A DNA stretch of 64,000 nucleotides from CADEED01 sp963839685 (GTDB lineage: Bacteria; Pseudomonadota; Gammaproteobacteria; Steroidobacterales; Steroidobacteraceae), in assembly GCA_963839685.1 (NCBI GenBank), contig CAWIVS010000002.1, positions 1-64,000 of the forward strand. Direction: 5' to 3'. This document shows positions 30,072 through 39,827 of this stretch, in pieces (position 1 is the first letter of the stretch; every line of letters begins with the position of its first letter). The notes under the pieces were generated by a model that was given only the letters and a program-made list of their open reading frames with translations, did no database searches and had not been told where the DNA came from. Both the position numbers and the translations under genes were made by a program.

Positions 30072-30350
30072 CCTGACCTCCCTTGAGCTGAGCCTATCTT
30101 CGATACGAGATATGGCGCGTGCCCGCTGGGAAAACGACGAATTGTGGTCGGGGGTGATGGGATTCAATTGCTGAATTCGCAGATAGGGGTTAGGCCGGCA
30201 AATGTCACGCAGGCCCGTTTCAGGAACGGCGTGATCTCGGCTCCTCATCGTGACGGAGTGTAAACAGGATCATGTCGCCAAATGGGGTTGCCTTTCGCAG
30301 TTTGGCGGCTAGGTGGCGCCCGTTCGCTGGAGGAGCGGTGCGCGCAGTTG

Positions 30351-30758
30351 TCAACGGGTGTGAAATGCGATCTCGCGCTCGCGCAGGCGGTTGAGCAAAT
30401 CCTCAAAACGTCCGGGTCGGACGCGGCGGCATGCCATGCAGCGGATCGCGCTCGATCTCGCTGCACCACTCACGCAGGTGTTTTAGCGCTTGTTCGATGA
30501 GCAGCAGCCGTTGCCAGCGCCATCGTGATCTCGCCGCGACATTCGATCAGGCGCGCGCTCATCACCATGATGGCGCTGGTGGTGGTGATGTTCAGCATCA
30601 TGTTCAAGGTGGCCATGGCGCCCAGGATGAACAGCAATACCAGCACTACCAGCAGCAGCACCAGCATGGCGACCAGCATCATGAAGAGCAGGGCGACGAA
30701 GGCCCGCACGCCTAAACGAAACGGCGCGCCGCCCGAAGGCGCCCCGTAGATCGAACAT
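30351..30758 (-). CDS. Small membrane protein downstream of higBA, frame broken
   Basis: Pieces in three frames form one plausible protein: MFDL, then GAPSGGAPFRLGVRAFVALLFMM with a long hydrophobic helix, then MSARLIECRGEI, then RLLLIEQALKHLREWCSEIE, then DLLNRLREREIAFHTR and stop. Breaks are near 30745, 30515 and 30420. A membrane anchor with a short cytoplasmic helical domain is suggested. The start is 17 bp after higA, so it may be a third gene of that operon. The reconstruction is mine and needs a corrected sequence. Confidence 0.35.
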
Positions 30759-30775
30759 CGCGACGCTGGCGAGGC

Positions 30776-31108
30776 TTACGCGGCGACCGCCTCCAGGCGC
30801 TTCGCCGGGAGCGGCTTGACCGCCGCGAGCTTGGCGGGCTCCTGCGCAATCTCCCACAGGGCGACCGCATCCTGCATGTGTAGCCAGCTCTCAGGCGTCG
30901 TGTCGAGCAGCTTGGCGAGGCGCGCCGCCATCTCGGCAGTGAGCGCGCGCTTCTCCAGCAGCAGCTCGGAAACCGACAGACGGCTGACGCCCAGCCGCTC
31001 GGCAAACTCGGTCTGCGACATCTTGAGCGCGGGCAACACATCCTCACGCAGGATCACGCCCGGATGCGTCGGGCGGCGATTCGGGTTGCGCTTCATCGTG
31101 GTGTTCAT
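30776..31108 (-). CDS. higA: HigA-type antitoxin (XRE family)
   Basis: A 110-residue DNA-binding antitoxin. The helix-turn-helix is at about 30-62 (MSQTEFAERLGVSRLSVSELLLEKRALTAEMAARLAKLL), preceded by the HigA signature HPGVILREDVLP. It neutralises HigB and represses the operon. Its start shares one base with the toxin stop (TGATG). The toxin-first gene order is the usual one for higBA. Confidence 0.9.
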   Translation of the reverse strand: MNTTMKRNPNRRPTHPGVILREDVLPALKMSQTEFAERLGVSRLSVSELLLEKRALTAEMAARLAKLLDTTPESWLHMQDAVALWEIAQEPAKLAAVKPLPAKRLEAVAA

Positions 31109-31386
31109 CAGTGATAGTCCTCCAAATCAACATCGATGGCATTTTTGCCATCGAAAGCAAAAGTCAGTCGCAAATTCCCGGACACGCTGCACGCGTAGCG
31201 GCCACTCTCGCGGCCCTTCAGCGGGTGGAATTGCCACCCCGGCACCTTCATGTCCCCGGGCACTTCCGCCGCGTCCAATCGGTCCAACATGCGTTCGATC
31301 TTCTCGGCTCGCTCGGCGGGAATCTTGCTGGCGTTGCTGTCGGTCCAAAACAGCCGCAAGCCCTTGTGCCGAATCGTGCGAATCAC
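31108..31386 (-). CDS. higB: HigB-type toxin (RelE superfamily mRNA interferase)
   Basis: A 92-residue ribosome-dependent mRNA endonuclease. Seen: IRHKGLRLFWTDSNASKIPA at the N-terminus, WQFHPLKGRESGRYACSVSGNLRLTFAFDG, and ending VDLEDYH, which is the HigB/YgjN-type signature. It is first in the operon with higA, next to TGTAATG repeats that probably form the operator. The pair lies in a small tRNA-flanked island. Confidence 0.92.
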   Translation of the reverse strand: MIRTIRHKGLRLFWTDSNASKIPAERAEKIERMLDRLDAAEVPGDMKVPGWQFHPLKGRESGRYACSVSGNLRLTFAFDGKNAIDVDLEDYH

Positions 31387-31402
31387 GGTGGAGACGATAC
31401 CC

Positions 31403-31441
31403 TGTAATGCGAGGGATTGCAGTGTAATGCATCACATTACA
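31403..31441. promoter_or_regulatory. TGTAATG operator repeats upstream of higBA
   Basis: TGTAATG at 31403-31409 and 31423-31429, with the inverse CATTACA at 31435-31441. The last two form a perfect 7-bp palindrome with a 5-base spacer, and the first copy is 20 bp (two turns) away. They lie 17-55 bases before the higB start, where HigA-type repressors bind, so this is the likely autoregulatory operator. Confidence 0.6.
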
Positions 31442-31593
31442 GTGTCAAGACGCGCATAAGTGCCTGATTTGGTGCCGCAGTCCCAGGAAATGCCCGAATT
31501 CGGCACGGGCATGTCGGCATGTCTGGGCATCCCGCTAGAAACGGCGCAGACACGCACTGGGCCGTCCCGGCACCAGAAAGCCCATGACCGCCG

Positions 31594-31639
31594 TGACACG
31601 GAGGTGGTCGGTGGTTCGATCCCACTCGCGACTACCAAT
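31594..31639 (+). repeat. Duplicate of tRNA-Val(GAC) 3' half (candidate attR)
   Basis: From the anticodon loop to CCA plus AT, this matches 29166-29211 with one mismatch in the loop (TGACAC versus TGACAT). There is no 5' half. Together with the complete tRNA it brackets about 2.4 kb holding higBA. Tyrosine integrases commonly cross over between the anticodon loop and the 3' end, giving exactly this layout. It is followed by TTTCCTTACAGACC, like the copy at 17914. Confidence 0.8.
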
Positions 31640-31707
31640 TTCCTTACAGACCACCCCGCCGCCACTCGCGATCTTCGGCGTAACTGCGCCTGGCGCGAGG
31701 TAACGCC

Positions 31708-32139
<432 letters not shown>

Positions 32140-32161
32140 CGCGTCGCTTGCGACCAGTGGC

Positions 32162-34802
32162 CTAGTCCAGTGGTTTCTTCGGAAGCGCCTGGTTCGTCTG
32201 CCAGTAGTCCGCCCAGGGATCCTTGCGCTGGCGCGCGATACGGTCGGGCACGTTGTGGATGTTGAAATGCGTGCCGCGGATGTCGTCGTCGATCTCGTCC
32301 CAGGTGACGGGCGTTGACACACCGACCCCGGGTCGCCAGCGCGGCGAAAACGCCGCGACGGCCGTGGCGCCAAATCCATTGCGCAGGTAGTCGATGAAGA
32401 TTTTCTTCTTGCGATTCTTCTCGCCGGTCTTCGAGGTGAACATGGTCGGCGCCAGCCGCTCCATGAAGAGAGTGACGCTGCGCGCGAATTCCTTGGCGGC
32501 GTCCCAGTCGGGCAGTGGACGGCCCAGCGGCACCACCACGTGCAGGCCCTTGCCTCCGGTGGTTTTCACCCAGGACTCGAGTCCATGCTCTTTCATGAGC
32601 TTGCGGATGGCCAACGCCGCGTCACGCAGGGGCGGATAGGGCAGCTCGGCCCCCGGATCGAGATCGAAGGTCAGCCGATCGGCATGCGTGGGCCGCGGCA
32701 TCACAGCGCCCCAGCTATGCAGTTCAACCGCGCCGACCTGCGCCAGGTGCAGCAGGCCTTCGGGTGAATCGCACACCACGAAGTCCGGATCCTTGTCTGC
32801 ATTGGGGATCTGCACCACGCGCAAGCCGGCCCCCGACTCCTCGAGGAAGTGCTTCTGAAAGAAGGGCTTCGAGCCGTGCGTGTTGCGCAGGATGGACAGC
32901 GGCCGGTCCTTGTAATGCGGCATGGCCGCCTCGGCCACGGCTGCAAAATACTCGGCGAGCTCGAGCTTGGTGATGCCGTCGTGCGGGTAGAGCACACGGT
33001 CGGGGTGGGTGAGGCGCTGGCCGCTGACCTGCGTTTCGCCGTCGTGGGCGCGAGCCGCGGTAGCGGTGCCGCGCGCCGACTTGCCGCGGGACTTTTGCCG
33101 CTTTGCCGGCCCGGCACCGTCTTTGCGGACCACCTCTTCAGTATGCGCCGGTTCCTCCCGCACCACGGTCTTCGGGTCGCGGTCCTGCCGCAGGCCGAGG
33201 TATCGCGGCTGGCGCAGGATGCCGCCATGTGTCCAGTCGGCGAACGCCACCTGGATGACCAGCTCGGGTTTCATCCAATGCCAGATCTCGCCGGAACGCT
33301 TGTCCGGTAATTGATCGAACGGGCTGTCTTTGCGTGCCAGCTTCTGCACGCGCTGGTGCCACTCACCGCGCTCGTCGGCCGAAAATCCGCCGCCGACACG
33401 ACCGGCGTACCGCAGGCTGCCTTTGCCTGAACGCACGCCGACCAGCAGCGACGAGAACGTGCCGGTGCCGCGGCCCGGTAGATAGGCGGCGCCACCCACC
33501 ACGAACTCCTGTTCGCGGTGACACTTGATCTTGAGCCAGTTCGCCGAACGTCCGCCGGCGTAGGTGGAATCGACCTTCTTGGCGATCAGTCCCTCGAGAT
33601 GCTGATTGCATACCCGGGCGATCAGTGCGCTGCTGTCGCTGTGAATCTGGTCCGCGAGCCGGATTGGCCCCTTTGCGGGCAGCTTCGCGAAGGCCGCATC
33701 CAGTTTCGCCTTGCGCTGCGCCAGTGGCAGCTCGCGCAGGTCCTCGCCGTTCCAGTAGAGCAGGTCGAAGGCGCAGAACTGCAGCTCCTCCGAGCCGGCC
33801 CTGTTCGAGCATGTGCTGCAACAGCGAGAAATCGGAGCGCCCCTTCGGATCGGTGACGATGAGCTCACCATCCACCCAGGCGCCGGAAAGTTTGAGGCTG
33901 GCCAGCGCGGCGACGATGGGTTCCACCTTGTGGGTCCAGTCGATGCCATTGCGCGAGATGCAGCGCACGTCATCGCCGTCGCAGCGGCACAGCAGCCGGA
34001 CGCCGTCGTATTTCAGCTCGTATACCCAACCGTCGTCGCCCGGAACCTGGTCCACCAGCGTCGCGAGTTGCGGTGTCAGGGAAGCAGGCAGGGCGTTGCC
34101 GCGCGTGCCGGAGGACCTGGCGCTGCGGGGCTGCGGCGCCTTGGCCGCGCGGTTCGCTGGCGAGGGCATGGATTTCGCGGCCGCGCGCCGCGTGAGGCGC
34201 TTCGGGTTATTGGCCTGGCCGGCGTCGATCACATCCGCGTCGGCGCCGACACGCGCGGCCTCATCGTCACTCTTCATCAGCAGCCACTGCGGCTGCTTAC
34301 CCTGCATGCGCGTTCGCACCAGGTGCCACTTGCCGCTGAGTTTTTTGCCATGGAGCAGGAATTCGAGATGACCCTTGGCGAGCTGCTTGCTGAAATCGCC
34401 GATCGGCTCCCAGGTCCCGTTGTCCCAGATGTCGACGTGCCCGCCGCCATACTGGCCCTTGGGAATGTCGCCTGCGAATTTCGCATACGCGATGGGGTGA
34501 TCCTCGACTTCGACGGCGAGTCGTTTGTCGGCCGGATCGAGCGACGGTCCCTTGGGCACGGCCCAGCTACGCAGCGTGCCCTGCCACTCGAGGCGGAAGT
34601 CCCAGTGCAGACGCCGGGCGGCATGTTTCTGCACCACAAAGATGAGTGCCTTCGTTCGGGTCGCACGCGAACGAGAAGTGCCAGCCTTGGCGGTTCGCCG
34701 GACCGCCGCCGGTTCAGCGGTTTTTTTGAAGTTGCGCTTCTGCGTGTAGCGCCGCAGACGCGACTGCCGCCTGTTTTTTGGGCGATGCCCGGCGTCGGCC
34801 AT
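32162..34802 (-). CDS. ligD: Multifunctional DNA ligase D (PE-LIG-POL), one frameshift
   Basis: Non-homologous end-joining enzyme of about 880 residues. The N-terminal 3'-phosphoesterase domain (about 45-200) shows ARRLHWDFRLEWQGTLRSWAVPKG. The ATP-dependent ligase domain has the adenylated lysine in YELKYDGVRLL, then EGLIAKKVDSTYAGGRSANWLKIK. The C-terminal primase/polymerase domain has the metal motif LTFDLDPGAELPY. Frame is lost near 33796 after HMLEQGR and resumes at SEELQFCAFDLLYWNG; one surplus base explains it. It starts three bases after the ku stop. PE-LIG-POL order matches Pseudomonas-type LigD. Confidence 0.93.
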
Positions 34803-34805
34803 GCA

Positions 34806-35774
34806 TCAGGCGCGGCGGGCGGCGCGCGGGTTGCTGCTACGGCGGCGCGCCGCGCTGTGTTTGCGCTTGCTGGCGCGCGCGGCGCCGTCGTCGCTGCCCG
34901 CGCCGCGGCCGCGCTGCTCGAGACTGCGTTGCAGCAGCGACATGAGATCGACGACCTTGCCGCCACCGGTCGCCCGCTGTTCGGTGACGTCGGCTTCGGG
35001 CTCGGTGAGCGTGTGGGTCTGACCCGACTTCACCTTCTGCTCGATACGTTTCATCAGGTCGTTGCGATAGGTGTCCTTGAAGGCCTCGGGCTGCCATTTC
35101 TCGGTCATTTCGTCGACCAGCTTGAGCGCCATGTCGAGCTCGCGGCCGCTGCTGCCATTCGCCTTTTTGGCGACCGCTGCGGTCACGTTCGGGTGTGGCT
35201 GGATCTCCTCCTCGTACCGCAGCGTGTTCAGCACAATGGTCTTCTCGACCGGCATCAGCGCCGCGACGTGCTGACGGCTACGCAGCACGAACGTCGCCAC
35301 GGCAAGCTTCGACGATTGCTCCAGCGCTTCGCGCAGCAACGCGTAGACCCGCTCGCCGCCCTTGTCGGGCACGAGGAAGTAGGGCGTGTCGAAGTAGTAA
35401 GGCGCGATCGCGTCGCGCGCAACGAAGGTCTGGATGTCGATGGTCCGAGACGCCTCGACGTTGGCGCGGCGGAAGTCCTCGTCCGTGAGCACCACGTATT
35501 CGCCCTTCTCATATTCATATCCTTTGACGACGTCGTTCCAGTTGACGACCTTGCCAGTCGATTTGTTGTAGCGCTGGTAACCGACCGGCGCGAAGTCACG
35601 CTTGTCGAGCAGATCCAGGTCGACGGTGCTGGAGCGTGCGGCGGTGTGCAGGCTCACGGGAATGTGGATCAGGCTGAAGCTGATCGCGCCGTTCCACAGG
35701 CCGCGCGCACCGCGGCCGCGCGGCTTGGCATCGGCCTCCGCGTCGTCGCCGTTACTCTGTTTACGCTTAGCTAT
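34806..35774 (-). CDS. ku: Ku protein, DNA end-binding (start codon unclear)
   Basis: Homodimeric ring that binds double-strand ends and recruits LigD. The Ku core is complete: GLWNGAISFSLIHIPVSLHTA at the N-terminus, FAPVGYQRYNKSTGKVV, EYVVLTDEDFRRANVEASRTIDI and PYYFDTPYFLVPD. A basic tail (ASKRKHSAARRRSSNPRAARRA) follows. The conserved N-terminus lies upstream of the GTG at 35657, so that GTG is too late; the only plausible starting point is ATA at 35772-35774 (before AKRKQSNGDDAEADAK), where ATG is expected. The start overlaps the end of the oxidoreductase gene by eight bases. Confidence 0.88.
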   Translation of the reverse strand: MAKRKQSNGDDAEADAKPRGRGARGLWNGAISFSLIHIPVSLHTAARSSTVDLDLLDKRDFAPVGYQRYNKSTGKVVNWNDVVKGYEYEKGEYVVLTDEDFRRANVEASRTIDIQTFVARDAIAPYYFDTPYFLVPDKGGERVYALLREALEQSSKLAVATFVLRSRQHVAALMPVEKTIVLNTLRYEEEIQPHPNVTAAVAKKANGSSGRELDMALKLVDEMTEKWQPEAFKDTYRNDLMKRIEQKVKSGQTHTLTEPEADVTEQRATGGGKVVDLMSLLQRSLEQRGRGAGSDDGAARASKRKHSAARRRSSNPRAARRA

Positions 35775-36897
35775 GACCGCTCTCCGCCTGCACCATGGGC
35801 GGTTCGCGCGGCACCGGTGGCCGGCGGATCTCCTGGCGCAGAGTTGGACGTTGTTGCCGGCGTGGCGTGGTGGTGAGCTCCACCCATTTGCCGCTGCTCA
35901 TCGACTCATGGATGGCCTCGATGATGGCTACGTCGATCAGGCCTTCCTTGCCGGAAGGCTCCGGCGTCTTGCCCAGCCGTACGCACTCGGCAAAGTAGAT
36001 GAGCTCGGGCGCGAACTGGTCGCTCTTGGCGAATTTTTTCTTTTTCTTGTTTGTTCCGAGGGTCAGCTCGTAACCGAGTCCTTCGGCGTATTCATACGCG
36101 GGATCGCACACCACACTTCCTTTCGTGCCGACGACCTCGTAGCGCGAACGGTCGTGGGCGCCGAAGCTGCAGATGAAGTTCGCGATGCGCTCGCTGGGAA
36201 ATTTCAGGATGACGTGCAGTGTCTCGGGGATCTCGGCAAATCGCGGGTCGCCCGAGTTGGTCGACGTGGCCCACACGTGGGACGGCTCCTCGGCGAACAC
36301 GTAGCGGGCGGCATTCTGGCAATAGATGCCAATGTCCCACTCGGGCCCGCCGCCGAGCTGGCTCTGGGTGCGGATGTTGCCGCTCTTCACCTGCATCGAA
36401 AACTGTGAATCGAAGTAGCGCGCCTCGCCGATGCGTTTCTTGCGCACCAACTCGGCGACTTCGAGGTTGCAACGTTCGAAGTGCAGCCGGTAGGCCGTCA
36501 TGAGCCGGACGTTGTTGCGCTCACAGGCGGCGATCATGCGTTCGCAGTCACGCACGCTGGTGGCCAGGGGCTTCTCGCACAACACGTGCAGGCCCGATTC
36601 CGCCGCGCGCACGGCCCAGTCGGCGTGTTCGGTGTTAGGAGTGGTGATGTACACGGCATCGATGGCGCCGCTGTCGAACAGCTTGTCAGCGTCGGCGTAT
36701 GAATAGAGCTTCTTGACCCCGTAACGCCGTCCGAGCTGGCGCAGTTTCGCCTGGGTGCCCGATACCAGGGCGGTCAGCTCGGCATGGGAGCGCGCATGTC
36801 GGAACGCCGGCAGCACCGCCGCCTGCGCGATGTGACCCAGCCCCACGACCGCGAAGCGCAGCGGCGCTGCTGATTTGGAAGGCCTTTTCGTCGCCAT
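35767..36897 (-). CDS. Gfo/Idh/MocA family oxidoreductase
   Basis: NAD(P)-dependent oxidoreductase of 376 residues, similar to glucose-fructose oxidoreductase. The Rossmann motif FAVVGLGHIAQAAVLPAF is at about 15-32, the family signature CEKPLATSVRDCERM near 108, and the catalytic region GGGPEWDIGIYCQNAARYVF with the usual Asp and Tyr/His-area residues. No signal peptide. It overlaps the ku start, making an oxidoreductase-ku-ligD gene string; the functional link to end joining is unknown and may be only positional. Substrate unknown. Confidence 0.9.
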   Translation of the reverse strand: MATKRPSKSAAPLRFAVVGLGHIAQAAVLPAFRHARSHAELTALVSGTQAKLRQLGRRYGVKKLYSYADADKLFDSGAIDAVYITTPNTEHADWAVRAAESGLHVLCEKPLATSVRDCERMIAACERNNVRLMTAYRLHFERCNLEVAELVRKKRIGEARYFDSQFSMQVKSGNIRTQSQLGGGPEWDIGIYCQNAARYVFAEEPSHVWATSTNSGDPRFAEIPETLHVILKFPSERIANFICSFGAHDRSRYEVVGTKGSVVCDPAYEYAEGLGYELTLGTNKKKKKFAKSDQFAPELIYFAECVRLGKTPEPSGKEGLIDVAIIEAIHESMSSGKWVELTTTPRRQQRPTLRQEIRRPPVPREPPMVQAESGHS

Positions 36898-37049
36898 ACG
36901 TGGCAGTAGAAGCGCCGCGGCCGGATGCCGATATCAGCCAAGCCCCTTGCGACCTGTCGGAATTGATTCTCCGCATGCGGTTTGGCACGATGCGCGGCCC
37001 TCAACTGATTGATCTCATTTTGTTTTTTAGCGCGGTGGCTCAAACATCT

Positions 37050-38982
37050 ATGCCTCAGTCTGATCACACTGCCGGACGGCAGCCAGAAAAAATTTGATGC
37101 GCCGGTGACCGTGGCGGAAGTTGCCGCGAGCATCGGTGCGGGCCTCGCGAAGGCCGCGCTTGCCGGACGGATCAACGGAAAACTCGTGGACACCTCGTTC
37201 CAGATCGAGGAAGACGCGCAGCTTTCCATCGTGACGGAGAAGGACCCGGCGGCGCTCGAGATCATTCGCCATTCGACGGCGCACTTGTTGGCCCAGGCGG
37301 TGCAGTCCATCTATCCGAAGGCGCAGGTCACCATCGGCCCGGTGATCGAAGACGGCTTCTATTACGACTTCGCCTTCGAGCGGCCCTTCACGCCCGAAGA
37401 TCTCGAAAAGTTCGAAGCCAGGATGAAGGAAATCGCCGCGGCGGATCTCAAGGTCGGCCGGCGCGTCATGCCGCGCGACGAGGCGGTGCAGCTGTTCAAG
37501 GACATGGGCGAGCACTACAAGGCCGAAATTATCTCCAGCATCCCGGGTAACGAGGAGATCTCGTTGTACGGGCAGGGCGAATGGTTCGACCTGTGCCGCG
37601 GCCCGCACGTGCCTTCCACTGGCAAGCTGAAGGCCTTCAAGCTGATGAAGGTCGCGGGTGCCTATTGGCGCGGCGATTCCCGCAACGAGATGCTTCAACG
37701 CATCTACGGCACCGCGTGGCTCAACGACAAGGATCTCAAGGCCTACCTCACCCGGCTCGAAGAAGCCGAGAAGCGCGATCACCGTCGCATCGGCAAGGAC
37801 CTCGGTCTCTTCCACTTCCAGGAAGAGGCGCCCGGTGCGGTTTTCTGGCATCCCAAGGGCTGGCGTATCTTTCAGCAGCTCATCGGCTACATGCGCAAGC
37901 GCCAGGACGAGGCCGGCTATGGCGAAGTGAATGCGCCGGAGATCATGGAATCAACCCTGTGGCAGAAGTCCGGGCACCTCGAGAAATTCGGCGAGAACAT
38001 GTTTCTCACCAAGACGCCCGACGAGCGCGTGTTCGCCATCAAGCCCATGAATTGCCCCGGGCACATCCAGATTTTCAACCAGGGCATCCGCTCCTACAAA
38101 GACCTGCCGATCCGCTTCGCGGAGTTCGGCAAGGTGCATCGCTACGAGCCCTCCGGCGCTCTGCATGGCCTGATGCGCGTGCGCGCCTTCACCCAGGACG
38201 ACGCACACATCTTTATTACCGAGGACCAGATCACCGAGGAGTCGGTCAAGGTCATCAAACTATTGCTGTCGATCTATGCGGATTTCGGGTTCCACGAGGT
38301 GGCCGTGAAGTTCGCCGACCGGCCGCCAAAGCGGGTGGGCTCGGACGAGATCTGGGACAAGTCGGAGAAGGCCCTCAAAGCCGCCGCGGCCGCCGCCGGC
38401 ATCGAATGCGACTACAACCCGGGTGAGGGGGCCTTCTACGGTCCAAAGCTCGAATTCAACCTCAAGGACGCCATCGGCCGGACCTGGCAATGCGGAACCC
38501 TACAGGTTGACCTGAATCTGCCGGGCCGCCTGGGCGCCACATATATAGATGAGCACAGCCAGCGGCAGACGCCGGTGATGCTGCACAGGGCGATTTTCGG
38601 CTCCCTGGAGCGCTTTTTCGGCATCCTGCTGGAGCATCACGCCGGAAAACTCCCGGCCTGGCTGGCTCCGACCCAGGCCGTGGTGATGAACATCACCGAC
38701 CGCCAGGATGCCTACGTTCAACAGGTTGCGGAAACACTTAGAAATCAAGGCATTCGCACAGAGATCGACTTGCGGAACGAAAAGGTGGGCTTTAAGATTC
38801 GCGCCCACACGCTGCAGCGCGTGCCCTATTTATTGGTGGCAGGCGACAAGGAAGTAGCGGCGAATCTTTTGTCAGTGCGTTCCTTGAGTGGCAAGGATCT
38901 CGGCACGATGTCCCCGGAAGACTTTGTTAGTCGGCTCCGCGCGGAAGTCGAGAGCCACGGGCGCACATTGCTGGAGGGATGA
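37050..38982 (+). CDS. thrS: Threonyl-tRNA synthetase, frame break just after the start
   Basis: Class II aminoacyl-tRNA synthetase charging tRNA-Thr. TGS domain ITLPDGSQKKFDAPVTVAEV, editing domain with HSTAHLLAQAVQ, catalytic core with the zinc-ligand motif MNCPGHIQIFN and VHRYEPSGALHGLMRVRAFTQDD, and the anticodon-binding end ending RTLLEG. ATG 37050 reads MPQ and then needs one base fewer (near 37059) to reach LITLPDGS in the main frame; without this the only start is an unconvincing TTG at 37009. About 644 residues, the normal length. First gene of the translation cluster. Confidence 0.95.
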
Positions 38983-38991
38983 TTTATAGCG

Positions 38992-39507
38992 ATTGCAACC
39001 AAGCGCGTACGGCGCAACGAAGAGATCACATCACCGAAGGTGAGAGTCATCGGGGCAGATGGCGGACAGGTCGGAGTGCTGACACGTTTCGAGGCACTGG
39101 ATCTCGCACGCAGCTCCGAGCTCGATCTCGTCGAAGTGTCTCCACAGGCGGATCCGCCGGTGGTGCGCGTGATGGACTTCGGCAAGTTCCTGTTCGAACA
39201 GAACAAGAAATCACATGCCGCGAAGCGCAAGCAAAAAAACATCCAGATCAAAGAGATCAAGTTTCGTCCCGGTACGGATGAGAACGATTACCAGATCAAG
39301 CTGCGTAACATCATTCGCTTCCTGACCGAGGGTGATAAGGCCAAGGTAACGCTACGTTTCCGCGGCCGTGAGATGGCGCATACGGAAATTGGCCGCAAGC
39401 TGCTGGACAGGCTGGTGAACGATCTTCGCGAACACGCGGCGATCGAGCAGAACCCGCTGATGGAAGGCCGCCAGATGGTCATGATGTTCGCGCCGAAAAA
39501 GAAGTAA
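38992..39507 (+). CDS. infC: Translation initiation factor IF-3 with non-AUG start
   Basis: IF-3 prevents 50S joining and checks start-codon pairing. The frame reads ATKRVRRNEEI...KVRVIGADGGQVGVL, then VVRVMDFGKFLFEQNKK, EIKFRPGTDENDYQIK and LRFRGREMAHTEIG. No ATG, GTG or TTG exists near the true N-terminus; the start is ATT at 38992 (or in-frame ATA 38986, which has better spacing of 7 to GGAGGG). A rare AUU start is the classic way IF-3 represses its own translation. The GTG at 39040 would delete conserved residues. Nine bases after thrS. Confidence 0.93.
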   Translation: MATKRVRRNEEITSPKVRVIGADGGQVGVLTRFEALDLARSSELDLVEVSPQADPPVVRVMDFGKFLFEQNKKSHAAKRKQKNIQIKEIKFRPGTDENDYQIKLRNIIRFLTEGDKAKVTLRFRGREMAHTEIGRKLLDRLVNDLREHAAIEQNPLMEGRQMVMMFAPKKK

Positions 39508-39544
39508 CCCGCCAGCCCTTCTTAGAAAGAAGTTGGTGGATTCG

Positions 39545-39586
39545 CCCGCAAGCGGGTGCGTCGCTCACGCGATGCGCCTTGTGAGC
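39545..39586 (+). promoter_or_regulatory. Hairpins in the rpmI leader
   Basis: Two small stem-loops, CCCGC-AA-GCGGG at 39545-39556 and GCTCAC/GTGAGC at 39563-39586, lie in the roughly 100-base leader between infC and rpmI. In enterobacteria, ribosomal protein L20 binds such a leader to repress rpmI and rplT. Equivalence here is inferred from position only. Confidence 0.35.
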
Positions 39587-39609
39587 GGTAGCAATAAGGA
39601 GTTGATGTA

Positions 39610-39813
39610 ATGCCTAAGTTGAAAACCAACCGGGCAGCGGCCAAGCGTTTTCGCAAAACAGCGAAAGGATGGAAGTCCTATTCCGCTGGCCGCCGCCACA
39701 ATCTCGGCCACAAGCCTCGCAAGACCAAGCGCCAGCTGCGTTCGGGCGGGTCGTCGCTCGTTCACAAGAGCGATTCGCACCGCGTCGATCAGCTGATGCC
39801 CAACACAAAGTAA
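39610..39813 (+). CDS. rpmI: 50S ribosomal protein bL35
   Basis: Small basic large-subunit protein of 67 residues. Typical start MPKLKTNRAAAKRFRKTAKG and end VHKSDSHRVDQLMPNTK. AAGGAG lies about 7 bases before ATG. It sits between infC and rplT as in most bacteria, and is probably co-regulated with rplT. Confidence 0.97.
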   Translation: MPKLKTNRAAAKRFRKTAKGWKSYSAGRRHNLGHKPRKTKRQLRSGGSSLVHKSDSHRVDQLMPNTK

Positions 39814-39827
39814 GCGAGGACTAACCA

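Noticed and set aside
29135..31639. Intact prophage or ICE
   Set aside because: No integrase, structural or conjugation genes lie between the tRNA copies. Only an island remnant is supported.
33813..35876. 687-residue rightward frame across ligD and ku
   Set aside because: Shadow of ligD and ku, whose motifs are clear on the other strand. Composition is biased and has no domain.
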